Positions 38,108-46,125 of a stretch of 64,000 nt of DNA are shown one piece after another; position 1 is the first letter of the stretch, and every line of letters begins with the position of its first letter. Where the stretch lies: the NCBI GenBank assembly GCA_030654175.1, contig JAURXZ010000008.1, positions 51,426 to 115,425 on the forward strand, in the 5' to 3' direction. A program made the position numbers and the translations under genes. Source of the DNA: Bacteroidia bacterium (lineage in GTDB: Bacteria > Bacteroidota > Bacteroidia > 2-12-FULL-35-15). The notes below the pieces were generated by a model. That model saw only the letters and a list, made by a program, of their open reading frames with translations. It ran no database searches and had not been told where the DNA came from.

Positions 38108-38372
38108 AAATGATTAAGGGTTAAGATTTGTTTTAAGCAGGGCGAAGGTACACTTCATTATCGGTTTAAATCAGATAATAAAAACAGAAAAATGATAAAG
38201 TGATGAAGATCACTAAAAGAAGTTAAGGCCCACTCTCAAAAGGATTTAGAGGCTGCTTTGTTTGAAATTTTGAATAGGAATTTCTTTGCTGTTGCAAAGG
38301 TTTGATATTGTGTGGTTTATCTCTGCCGGATTGTTTTTTAGACCTGGAAAGGAAGGCAGAAGGCTGATATTA

Positions 38373-41300
38373 TTATCTCAAAAGCGTTACAGAGCCTTTA
38401 AAATCAATATACTCACCTTTCGAAGATTTAAAACGCACTAAATACACATAAACACCTAATTCGCATTTTTTACTACCATGGTTTCCATCCCAACCAAGGT
38501 TCACATCTTTGGTAGAGAATACCTGCAATCCCCAACGGTTAAAAACCGAGAATTCATATTCTGTAAAATCAACATAAGTGGTAACAGGTATAAAAACGGT
38601 ATTTAGTGCTCCTTCCGGCCTGAACGCATTGGGTATAAATACCCTCGGATCCTGGTATGCCTCAGCAATATTAGATAAGCTGAATTCATTGAAACTGTAT
38701 ATGTTTCCCATGCCTTCCACCGCTTCTACATAATAATTAAATACACCTTCACCACTTAATAACGCTGAAACATCATCGGTATAGCTATTTGCTCCTGAAC
38801 CTGAAAATGGTAAATTCATAATTGGTGTTGGATCCATAACGCCATCAATTCCTCTGTAAATATTGTAGGATACAACATTGCCCGACCAGCCTTCATAATC
38901 GTTCCAGCTTAGTGTGTTTTCCATTGTTAAGCTATTGCTTAAGGCTGAAAGCAATATTGTTCTGCCAATATTAGTTTGCAATCCATCGAAACCACAACTA
39001 TCTACATTTATTATTTTGTAATAATAGCTGTAATTGTCGGTGAGTACCTTGGTATCGTTATATACAATAGGACTTACAGCGCTTGAAGGAACTGAACCTA
39101 CCAATACATAATTGGCTGCAATGGTATCGTATGAACGCATTATTTTATAATTTAAAGTAGCAGCCGAAACATCAATATGGCAGGTTACATCCACCTGGTT
39201 TGGATCAAGCACACTTACTTTACGGAGGTAAGAAAATTGAGGAGGAAGAGGTGTTGCAGAATAAAAAGCTATCCTGTTGGAAGAAACAGTTTTTGTACCT
39301 GAACTATCCACGGCTTCTATCTTATAGTAATAGGTGGTAAGTGGTGCAAGTGCAGAAACCGTATACGTTAATGTTCCTACAGGTACTGTTGCAATTTCTG
39401 TAAAGGGGCCGGTTAAGCCTGCCATCGATTGATAAATTCGATAAGTAGCCAGACCGGTGCCTAAAGTTGAATAGGCGGTCCAGTTTAACACTACACTACG
39501 GTTACAAATTTCAGGTATTGATGTTAAATACATGGTACTGTAAACCGTACCCAAAGGGCTGATATTCCCGCAACTATCATAGGCTGCAAGGCGATACTGC
39601 TCAGAACCTAAACCGGCATTGGATAATAAATAATTATAATTGGTATTGTTAATTCCAGGCACCGTATCAATAGGAATCCAGGCTGTGCCGTTAAATATAT
39701 AAATTACATACGCTGCCGCATCAGCTGAGGGGCTTACATTCCAGTTCATCAGCGCGTTGTTGGAATCATCCACACTTAAGGTGTCAATACGCGGTACATC
39801 GGGAACAATGATGTTTTGAAAGGTACCTCCATCAATGGATGATACAGAGGTACAGCCGGTATTGTCGGCCATTTCAATCCGGTAATTAATAGTTCCGTTA
39901 CAAACAAAAATAGAATCTAAAAAATTTACATTGGTTGTTGATCCCGTTAATGTCCATGTTCCGGCAGGATATTCTTCGTAAATAGAATAAATGCCACTGG
40001 ATGTAGGTACATTGGGTGCAGCAACTTCATTCCAGAACAAGGATGCGGTTCCGTTCCCGGGATTAGTTACATTCAGATACATGGAACTTACAGTATCAAC
40101 GGCTGCTGTTTGCACCAGGCCAAAACATCCGGAGCGTGTTTGAATGTGATAATAAACAGGAGCAGTATTGGCATTTGCGCCTATATGTGTATAAGAAGTC
40201 TGGCTAAATGTTAATACGCTGTCGAGCAGTGTATATGGCCCCCCAAAAGCATTTGATTTGTAAATAAGATAACCATTGAACGTACCATCCGGATCAGCAG
40301 GAATTGACCAGGTGAGGGTAACATCACCATTTGACAAAACGGATACACAATTTGGCTGAGGTGATGCAGCTATAGGGGTTGCAAGAACGGTAATAGCCAC
40401 GGTTGAAATGTTTTCGGCAGGAGCAGGACAAAAATCATCTCTTACCCTGAATACGAACGTATAGGTGTTGGATACGGTATTACAGCTGGCATTATAAGAA
40501 ATATGGTTGCAGGTGGTTTGCCAGTTGAAAACGGTAGACATGTTATTAGGAGCAGAAACAGGTAGCGGGGCTGATAGCGTTGCGCACGGTGGATTTAAAC
40601 AACCTGAAGAGGCATTTGTGAAGTCGGTTCCAAATTGTGTTCCTGAGGCATTTATTGTGACTGTTTGAGGGGTAACCCCGTCTGCAAGTACCCCCGGATC
40701 GCTTCCATTTAAGGTGAAATTAACCAGGGTGCCCGCAGGTACCGTGGTTTGGTAAGAGGTGTAAGTCACCGTGGGTGTACTGTTAACTGCACATGGCAAT
40801 AATACAACCTGGATCTCGCGATATATTTCTGCTACCAAAGTGCCGCATTTCCAGGCTTCTACCTTAACATTAGTAACAAAATACCCTTGTGTGTTTGATG
40901 TAAATGAGATCTCACCGTTCGCAGGGTTGATAAATGCAGGAACATTTCCTGAATTTTGGGCTGTTCCAGGTAAAGGACTGTCATAGGTATAACCTGTTGT
41001 AAAAGGTATAGGAGCAGGATTTGTTCCAAGGGCATAAACACCTGTAAAATCATCTAAAGGTTCGGCCCATTTAAATGAAAGTGAATCCAGGTCCGGGTCA
41101 TAGGCATTGTGGTTATATTTAAAAGGTGATCCAAGGCATATTACTGTGCTCGGGCTTTCTAAAAAGGTGGGGGATGAATCAAAGCATAGGTTTGCATTTT
41201 GTCCGTTAAACGGATACATTACTGCACGTAACGTAAACCCATAAGAACTAGCGTTTTGCAGATTGGTAAGAGAGCCATTACGGCAGCAATCGGAGTATGC

Positions 41301-41801
41301 AAAGATCCAGCCTTGCGGAGATGGAATTCCATTCAATGTTATTGGTGCCGACTGAAATACCGATTCCTGCACTGCACCGGCAACGGGACTGCTGCTTGTA
41401 GGCCAACCGGGTTGCCCTTCGGCATTGGTGCATGAAATGGAAGGGCCTGCACCATTGCATACCGGTGAAATATCAGTTTGTGAAAGTAGTGTTAAAGTAA
41501 TGGATGATACAATAGGGTGATTGAATACCGATAAGGAAACAACCGTAGGTGTATTGATTCCATTGCAATCGCGGTAAAACTTAAGTTTGAAAATGTATTG
41601 TCCGTTACCCTGACATTCCCAGGTAATTTCCCCTCCCATTAAATGGGATGCGAAAAGAGCGCCACCTGGTGCCCCTGAGGGGGAGGAAATAAAATAAGGG
41701 GAGAAAAAGAGCATCAAGATCAAAAGACAGCGCATGCTCCAAACTCCTTTAAAAATGGAGCGGGGAACAGCAGAGAACGCATCTTTTTTTATCTTTTTCA
41801 T
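38373..41801 (-). CDS. Large secreted FN3-rich protein with T9SS type B sorting domain
   Basis: 1142 residues. The leader is long (about 50 residues) and interrupted by repeat-derived sequence. The mature part opens SHLMGGEITWEC, followed by YIFKLKFYRDCNG, the usual start of this Bacteroidota family. Further on are a PKD/cadherin-like stretch (about 260-480) and several fibronectin III-like repeats (about 480-1050; for example YYKIEAVDSSGTKTVSSNRI). The C-terminus is the gliding-associated type B domain: VFIPNAFRPEGALNTVFIP, FSVFNRWGLQVFST, GWDGNHGSK, GSVTLLR. The protein is probably a surface adhesin-like cargo of the T9SS. Confidence 0.9.
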   Translation of the reverse strand: MKKIKKDAFSAVPRSIFKGVWSMRCLLILMLFFSPYFISSPSGAPGGALFASHLMGGEITWECQGNGQYIFKLKFYRDCNGINTPTVVSLSVFNHPIVSSITLTLLSQTDISPVCNGAGPSISCTNAEGQPGWPTSSSPVAGAVQESVFQSAPITLNGIPSPQGWIFAYSDCCRNGSLTNLQNASSYGFTLRAVMYPFNGQNANLCFDSSPTFLESPSTVICLGSPFKYNHNAYDPDLDSLSFKWAEPLDDFTGVYALGTNPAPIPFTTGYTYDSPLPGTAQNSGNVPAFINPANGEISFTSNTQGYFVTNVKVEAWKCGTLVAEIYREIQVVLLPCAVNSTPTVTYTSYQTTVPAGTLVNFTLNGSDPGVLADGVTPQTVTINASGTQFGTDFTNASSGCLNPPCATLSAPLPVSAPNNMSTVFNWQTTCNHISYNASCNTVSNTYTFVFRVRDDFCPAPAENISTVAITVLATPIAASPQPNCVSVLSNGDVTLTWSIPADPDGTFNGYLIYKSNAFGGPYTLLDSVLTFSQTSYTHIGANANTAPVYYHIQTRSGCFGLVQTAAVDTVSSMYLNVTNPGNGTASLFWNEVAAPNVPTSSGIYSIYEEYPAGTWTLTGSTTNVNFLDSIFVCNGTINYRIEMADNTGCTSVSSIDGGTFQNIIVPDVPRIDTLSVDDSNNALMNWNVSPSADAAAYVIYIFNGTAWIPIDTVPGINNTNYNYLLSNAGLGSEQYRLAAYDSCGNISPLGTVYSTMYLTSIPEICNRSVVLNWTAYSTLGTGLATYRIYQSMAGLTGPFTEIATVPVGTLTYTVSALAPLTTYYYKIEAVDSSGTKTVSSNRIAFYSATPLPPQFSYLRKVSVLDPNQVDVTCHIDVSAATLNYKIMRSYDTIAANYVLVGSVPSSAVSPIVYNDTKVLTDNYSYYYKIINVDSCGFDGLQTNIGRTILLSALSNSLTMENTLSWNDYEGWSGNVVSYNIYRGIDGVMDPTPIMNLPFSGSGANSYTDDVSALLSGEGVFNYYVEAVEGMGNIYSFNEFSLSNIAEAYQDPRVFIPNAFRPEGALNTVFIPVTTYVDFTEYEFSVFNRWGLQVFSTKDVNLGWDGNHGSKKCELGVYVYLVRFKSSKGEYIDFKGSVTLLR

Positions 41802-41845
41802 GTCACTTAATTGACAATTTTAAAATTGCTTATTGCAAAATTGTT

Positions 41846-43132
41846 TTATTTTTTTCCCACAACCAACTCTATCATACTATTTTTATCGAAATAGGTATTT
41901 GCCAGATCTCTTAGTTGAGATGCAGAAATCGCCTTAATGGTTGCAATGTATCTATCAAAATAATCATAGCCTAAACCGTATTCCATGATACCTTTAAAGC
42001 GCTCTGCCAAGGCAAAAGGACCATCAACACTCCTTAAAAACATACCTGAAAGGTAATTTTTGACCAATTCCAACTCATCTTCAGGCACCAACTCTTCACG
42101 TAAACGATCCATTTCAAAATATATTTCCTTAATTGCATCTTTACATACATCCACTCCAACTTCAGTAGAGATAAAGAAATAACCGGAATTTTGTAATGAA
42201 GCTATCCCTGAACCAATACCATAGGTATAGCCTTTATCCTCACGGATATTTGACATTAAACGGGAGCCGAAATAACCGCCAAAAAGGGTATTCAATACCT
42301 GCAGCGATTGAAAATCAGGGTGGGTTTTATTGAACATCACTTTACCTATTCGGATGGCCGATTGCATGGCATCTTCCTTTAGGATCAGCTGCTCACGTTC
42401 TGCGGTTGTAATAATTGGCAGGCTCTTGGTGCTCAGATCACTAATTGAATTCCAGTCGTTACCTCCAAAATGGTTATCCAATAAGCTTAATACATCATCA
42501 TCCACTTTACCCGCCATAATAATTTTACAATTATTTGACCGATAAAATCTGGAATAAAAATCATTCAAATGGGAGCGGTTGATGACATCAAAATCTGTTT
42601 CTTTTACATTTATTCCGTAAGGGTGTTTTTCGCCAAATAGCAGTTCTGTAAAGCGCTTACGGGCAACATTGGCTACCTTTTGGTTGTTCACCAGAAATGT
42701 TTGCTTTTTATTTCTGATATGCGTATCCAGTTCATGCTGAGGAAAAACCGAATCTTTGATGATCTGCTCTACTACAGGCAAAGTGGATCTTAAATGTTTG
42801 TTGAGTGTATATAAAACTACAGATGCACTGTCCTGTGAAACACCGGTTTCAAGAAATGCCCCATAATAATCAACTCTGTCGGCAATTTGTGCGGCATTTA
42901 ATTGAGAAGTACCTTCCTCCAGCATGGTATTTACCGTTGCCGCCTGCAATGGGATCTCCTGCTGGTACATTCCGGCTGAAAATAAAAACTCAATTTTAAT
43001 AAGCTCCTGAGTGCCTGCATTAATTGAATAAACAGGGATTTTGTTTCGTAAGCGTTGTTCGCTCGCTTTTATGATTTCTATTTTTTCTACCGTGTTAAAT
43101 GCCGGAGATCTTTTTCTGTCAATAGTTTGCAT
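41846..43132 (-). CDS. M16-family peptidase homologue lacking the HxxEH site (non-catalytic subunit type)
   Basis: 428 residues, M16B-type fold. In active enzymes the N-terminal half carries HxxEH; here the matching place reads AATVNTMLEEGT and has no Zn ligands. The Arg and Tyr of the substrate-binding loop are kept in the C-terminal half (SNIREDKGYTYGIGSG, about 290-305). This is the pattern of the inactive partner of heterodimeric M16 proteases. The catalytic partner is usually the next gene, but none is present here: a UbiD-family gene is upstream and a secreted protein downstream. No signal peptide is visible. Confidence 0.87.
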   Translation of the reverse strand: MQTIDRKRSPAFNTVEKIEIIKASEQRLRNKIPVYSINAGTQELIKIEFLFSAGMYQQEIPLQAATVNTMLEEGTSQLNAAQIADRVDYYGAFLETGVSQDSASVVLYTLNKHLRSTLPVVEQIIKDSVFPQHELDTHIRNKKQTFLVNNQKVANVARKRFTELLFGEKHPYGINVKETDFDVINRSHLNDFYSRFYRSNNCKIIMAGKVDDDVLSLLDNHFGGNDWNSISDLSTKSLPIITTAEREQLILKEDAMQSAIRIGKVMFNKTHPDFQSLQVLNTLFGGYFGSRLMSNIREDKGYTYGIGSGIASLQNSGYFFISTEVGVDVCKDAIKEIYFEMDRLREELVPEDELELVKNYLSGMFLRSVDGPFALAERFKGIMEYGLGYDYFDRYIATIKAISASQLRDLANTYFDKNSMIELVVGKK

Positions 43133-43263
43133 AATTTTATTTTTATGTCAATATATACTCAAATAATATGCCTGATGATCTTTTTTATCATCATTAAGAC
43201 AATAAAGGTACACTAAGATTGTTTTTTAAGCACGTTTTTTCAAGAAGATTATTATTTTCATTT

Positions 43264-43376
43264 AGGCGTTCCAATTCTTGAAAAAGAATTGGCGGGCTTG
43301 GAGTCTATCCTGAGCGAAGCCGGAGGGCTTCAATCTTTTCTAAACAGAAAAGGATTTACGCTGCAATCCCTAACGC
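43264..43376 (+). repeat. GGGCGTT/AACGC dispersed structured repeat, copy D, with nested repeat
   Basis: This copy lies in the 362-bp gap between the M16-like and UbiD genes (43133-43494). Hairpin 1 is a distinct pairing (CCAATTCTTGAAAAAGAATT GG), so arms change together. About 31 bp have been added inside the motif that follows hairpin 1: TTGGAGTCTATCCTGAGCGA AGCCGGAGGGC, which matches in reverse a repeat at 48682-48708. Hairpin 2 and the end are as in copy C. The rest of the gap holds AT-rich sequence and the TTAGTG repeat. Confidence 0.85.
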
Positions 43377-43410
43377 AAAAGGTACACCGGAAAATTGAGC
43401 TAATTAATAT

Positions 43411-43464
43411 TTTTCTTAATTTTTCTTAGTGTTTCTTAGTGTTATTAGTGCCTTAGTGGTGAAC
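43411..43464. repeat. CACTAAGGCACTAAG-type dispersed repeat, copy 1
   Basis: TTCTTAGTG is repeated at intervals, then TGCCTTAGTGGTGAAC. In reverse it reads GTTCACCACTAAGGCACTAA, and copy 2 at 58351-58391 reads GTTTCACCACTAAGGCACTA. Both are intergenic and short, with no coding content. Confidence 0.7.
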
Positions 43465-43494
43465 CTTCCTTTTTATCAATGATAGTACAAAAAA

Positions 43495-45333
43495 TCAAAT
43501 AATTCCATGCAATGATCTTCCTTTAACTCCTAATGCATCCACACGTTTTTCAATTGCGGGATCTTTAATTAATGGAGGCGCATGATGTGGCTTGATGCGT
43601 GCATCAATTATCAATGAACCTTTGCAGCCCCAATGTTTGTTCTCAACAAAACTATTGATGCCATGAATATCGTTTGCCGGATTGCTCCTTGTGAAAGTTA
43701 CCCATAAAAAGTTATTCAAATTCTGAGAAACAAATTCACTATCGTCACAAATAATAATTAAAGGAAATGCAGTTAAAAGTTCAGAGTTCAAAGTTGAAAG
43801 TTGGTTGAGTGTTTCAATTTGAGTTTTTGAAACTTTTTCGTCTGTGTATTTATTTCCTTCAATAGCAATTACACCGGGCATTACAACTCTTGGATTGCGA
43901 AAATTATCGGGTAAATTTAATTCAGATAATGATGTTGCAAGTTCTCGTAATTTATTTCCTGCTGCTGCTATCACCACTTTGCTTCCGCTGTTCAGATCTG
44001 TTCCGCTGTAATCGAGTGTATCAATTGTGGTGCGTGTATGAAAGTGCAGATCTCTTTTCCAATCAACACGTTCAAGCACATGGGTAAAATAATCTGCCAC
44101 ATCGTGCGTAGTAAGTTTTGGATTATCTTCTCCTGCAATAATGAATAAATATTTTGCTAAACTTAATTGCCCTGAACCAAGAATATGGTTGGCAATGGTT
44201 AATATTTCCTGTGGTTTACGTTCATTGCTGTATGGTGTGTAACGCTCGCTACCAATAGCCAATAGGAGAGGGTGCACACCCGATGCATCCACAGCATGAA
44301 CATCTTTTAATCCGGGAATCTCTTTTGGAATAGCGGCTCCAGTTATTTCATGGATCAATGCACCAAAGCTTGTATCTTCCTGAGGTGGTCTTCCTACAAC
44401 GGTGAATGGCCATATTGCATTATTTCGGTGGAACACTTTGTGAACCCGCATCATAGGGAAATTATGTTTTAAGCTATAGTATCCTAAGTGGTCACCAAAA
44501 GGGCCTTCTGGTTTGTTTTCATTTGGAAATACTTCACCGGTAATAACAAAATCGGCATCGGAGGCAATACAAAAACCATCATCGTATGTATAACGGATCC
44601 TTCTGTTGCCCAATGCTCCGGCAAAAGTCAATTCGCTCATGCCCTCTGGTAGTGGCATTACAGCACCCAGTGTAAGCGATGGGGGACCGCCAACAAAGAT
44701 GCTTACTTTAAGTGCTTCGTTTTTTTTATTTGATTTTGTTTGATGTACACCAATACCGCGATGCAGCTGATAATGTAATCCAATTTCTTTATCAGGAATA
44801 TAATCATTGCCACTTAATTGTATCCGGTACATTCCTAAATTGGATTTCATCACACCCGGTTTGTCAATATCTTCGGTATATACAAGAGGCAGCGTAACAA
44901 AAGCTCCACCATCATTTGGCCAGCATTTAATTTGTGGTAATTGAGAAACTGTAATTTGATTTTGTAAAACAGGATTACTAAATCTTGATCTTTTTGGTAA
45001 AGCCGAAAAGGCTGTAAGTCCTACATTGGCATATTTAAAAGGATGTTTGAGTGCTTCTAAAGGATCATTTTTTAGATCAATAAGTGTTTTTATTTTTTCG
45101 ATCGTGTCTCTGAAAATAAATTTACTGCGTTCTAAAGTACCATATAGATTGGATGCTGCTTTAAATTTACAATCTTTGATATTTTCAAATAAGAGGGCAG
45201 GACCTTTGTTTTCAAATACCCGCAAATGAATGGCAGCCATTTCTAATTCTGAACTAACCTCTTCTTTTACACGGATGAGGTGTCCATGTTTTTCCAGATC
45301 ATCAATACATTCCTGTGTGCTTTTATATCCCAT
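43495..45333 (-). CDS. UbiD-family (de)carboxylase
   Basis: 612 residues, the size of the longer Bacteroidota UbiD type. It should use prenylated FMN to decarboxylate an aromatic or conjugated acid, a step in quinone synthesis (UbiD of ubiquinone or a homologue in menaquinone synthesis). Conserved segments: the N-terminal LEKHGHLIRVKEEV, the nucleotide-binding middle part FKYANVGLTAFSALPKRSR, GHLGYYSLKHNF with the preceding GPFGD, and VVGRPPQEDTSFGALIHEIT. The region 530-560 (LLTAFPLIIICDDSEFVSQN) is longer than in E. coli UbiD. No UbiX gene is adjacent. Confidence 0.86.
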   Translation of the reverse strand: MGYKSTQECIDDLEKHGHLIRVKEEVSSELEMAAIHLRVFENKGPALLFENIKDCKFKAASNLYGTLERSKFIFRDTIEKIKTLIDLKNDPLEALKHPFKYANVGLTAFSALPKRSRFSNPVLQNQITVSQLPQIKCWPNDGGAFVTLPLVYTEDIDKPGVMKSNLGMYRIQLSGNDYIPDKEIGLHYQLHRGIGVHQTKSNKKNEALKVSIFVGGPPSLTLGAVMPLPEGMSELTFAGALGNRRIRYTYDDGFCIASDADFVITGEVFPNENKPEGPFGDHLGYYSLKHNFPMMRVHKVFHRNNAIWPFTVVGRPPQEDTSFGALIHEITGAAIPKEIPGLKDVHAVDASGVHPLLLAIGSERYTPYSNERKPQEILTIANHILGSGQLSLAKYLFIIAGEDNPKLTTHDVADYFTHVLERVDWKRDLHFHTRTTIDTLDYSGTDLNSGSKVVIAAAGNKLRELATSLSELNLPDNFRNPRVVMPGVIAIEGNKYTDEKVSKTQIETLNQLSTLNSELLTAFPLIIICDDSEFVSQNLNNFLWVTFTRSNPANDIHGINSFVENKHWGCKGSLIIDARIKPHHAPPLIKDPAIEKRVDALGVKGRSLHGII

Positions 45334-45355
45334 AAATAAGAATCATGTTAGATCT

Positions 45356-45474
45356 ATGCAGGCGCGGGTGTTTTACACCCGTGCCGATTATTATTTGGCA
45401 TCCTGCCACTATATTCAAACGATGCAGGCGCGAGTGTTTTTCACTCGTGCCAATTATTGGCTGGCATCTTGCCA
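45356..45474. repeat. Two 53-bp REP-type palindromes in tandem next to the RAYT gene
   Basis: Copies at 45356-45408 and 45422-45474. Each has hairpin 1, GGCGCGGGTG-TTTTA-CACCCGTGCC in the first and GGCGCGAGTG-TTTTT-CACTCGTGCC in the second, then a 10-14 nt AT-rich link and a small TGGCA...TGCCA hairpin. The difference G/A in one arm is matched by C/T in the other, which is direct evidence that the hairpin is under selection or was copied with structure kept. Confidence 0.9.
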
Positions 45475-45488
45475 ATTTATAAATTCAA

Positions 45489-46019
45489 TTATAATTCTAA
45501 TACTTTTATTTCACTAAATTCATTTACACTGCTGTATAAATAGTCTTCCGGTTTTGCCACAATACCTTGCTTTACAGGATTGTTGTGAAGATAATTTATT
45601 TTTTGCTGTATCATTGCGCTGCTCCACAATTCGATAGGATGATTTCCGTTTTGCCAAAATTGATATTCTTCATTTTGACTATTCCCTCTTCCGAAAAATT
45701 TAAACATGTGCATCAGCCATTCTTTTCTGCTTTCTTGTGGGTTTTGCTCAATTTGTTTAATCAATTCTTTCGAGGTAAAACTTTTGAAATGACCGAGCAA
45801 TATGTTTAATCGTCCTGTTTTTGCTTTGGCCACCATGTGAATGTGATTACTCATTATCACATAAACATAAATTTCTAATCCCTTATTTTGCTGACAATAT
45901 TGGATGTTTTTAATCAATTCATAAACATATTCTTTTCGTGTAAAAACATCGATCCAACCTACTACTGTTATAGTAACATAATATAACTTGCCTTCTTCAG
46001 TTTTATATTTATCCGACAT
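45489..46019 (-). CDS. REP-associated tyrosine transposase (RAYT, IS200-like Y1 family)
   Basis: 176 residues from the ATG at 46019; the frame runs further to 46076 but that part lies inside a REP palindrome. Y1/RAYT signatures: a strand LYYVTITVVGWIDVF, the HxH metal motif as SNHIHMV (about 71-77), and the tyrosine block INYLHNNPVKQGI (about 147-159) with the catalytic Tyr in YLHNNPV. It is a single-copy domesticated-type gene rather than a self-mobile IS: there are no IS200-type ends, but REP hairpins lie on both sides. Its task is thought to be movement or copying of REP sequences. It is intact. Confidence 0.92.
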   Translation of the reverse strand: MSDKYKTEEGKLYYVTITVVGWIDVFTRKEYVYELIKNIQYCQQNKGLEIYVYVIMSNHIHMVAKAKTGRLNILLGHFKSFTSKELIKQIEQNPQESRKEWLMHMFKFFGRGNSQNEEYQFWQNGNHPIELWSSAMIQQKINYLHNNPVKQGIVAKPEDYLYSSVNEFSEIKVLEL

Positions 46020-46038
46020 GTTTTTTCTTAATACATTA

Positions 46039-46116
46039 AGCAGGATGCTTGTAAATAATCGGCACGAGTGGGACACTCGCGCCTTCGTGAGCGAGAGCTT
46101 TCACTCGCGCCTGCGT
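46039..46116. repeat. REP-type palindromes on the other side of the RAYT gene, inverted
   Basis: The segment reads GCAGGATGC, AATAATC, GGCACGAGTG, CACTCGCGCC, the reverse of the 45.4 kb copies, then a second hairpin (GTGAGCGAGAGCTTTCACTC, GCGCCTGCG). The RAYT gene is thus flanked by REPs in inverted orientation. Confidence 0.85.
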
Positions 46117-46125
46117 AATTTTAAC

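Noticed and set aside
38108..38372. Possible small gene or RNA between the FG-GAP gene and the large secreted protein gene
   Set aside because: No open frame with a good start, no conserved RNA element, and no strong hairpin with a T-run.
45356..45474. Tandem 53-bp units as a minimal CRISPR array
   Set aside because: Only two units, 13-bp gap, strong internal hairpins, and a RAYT gene adjacent with no cas gene. REP units explain them fully.
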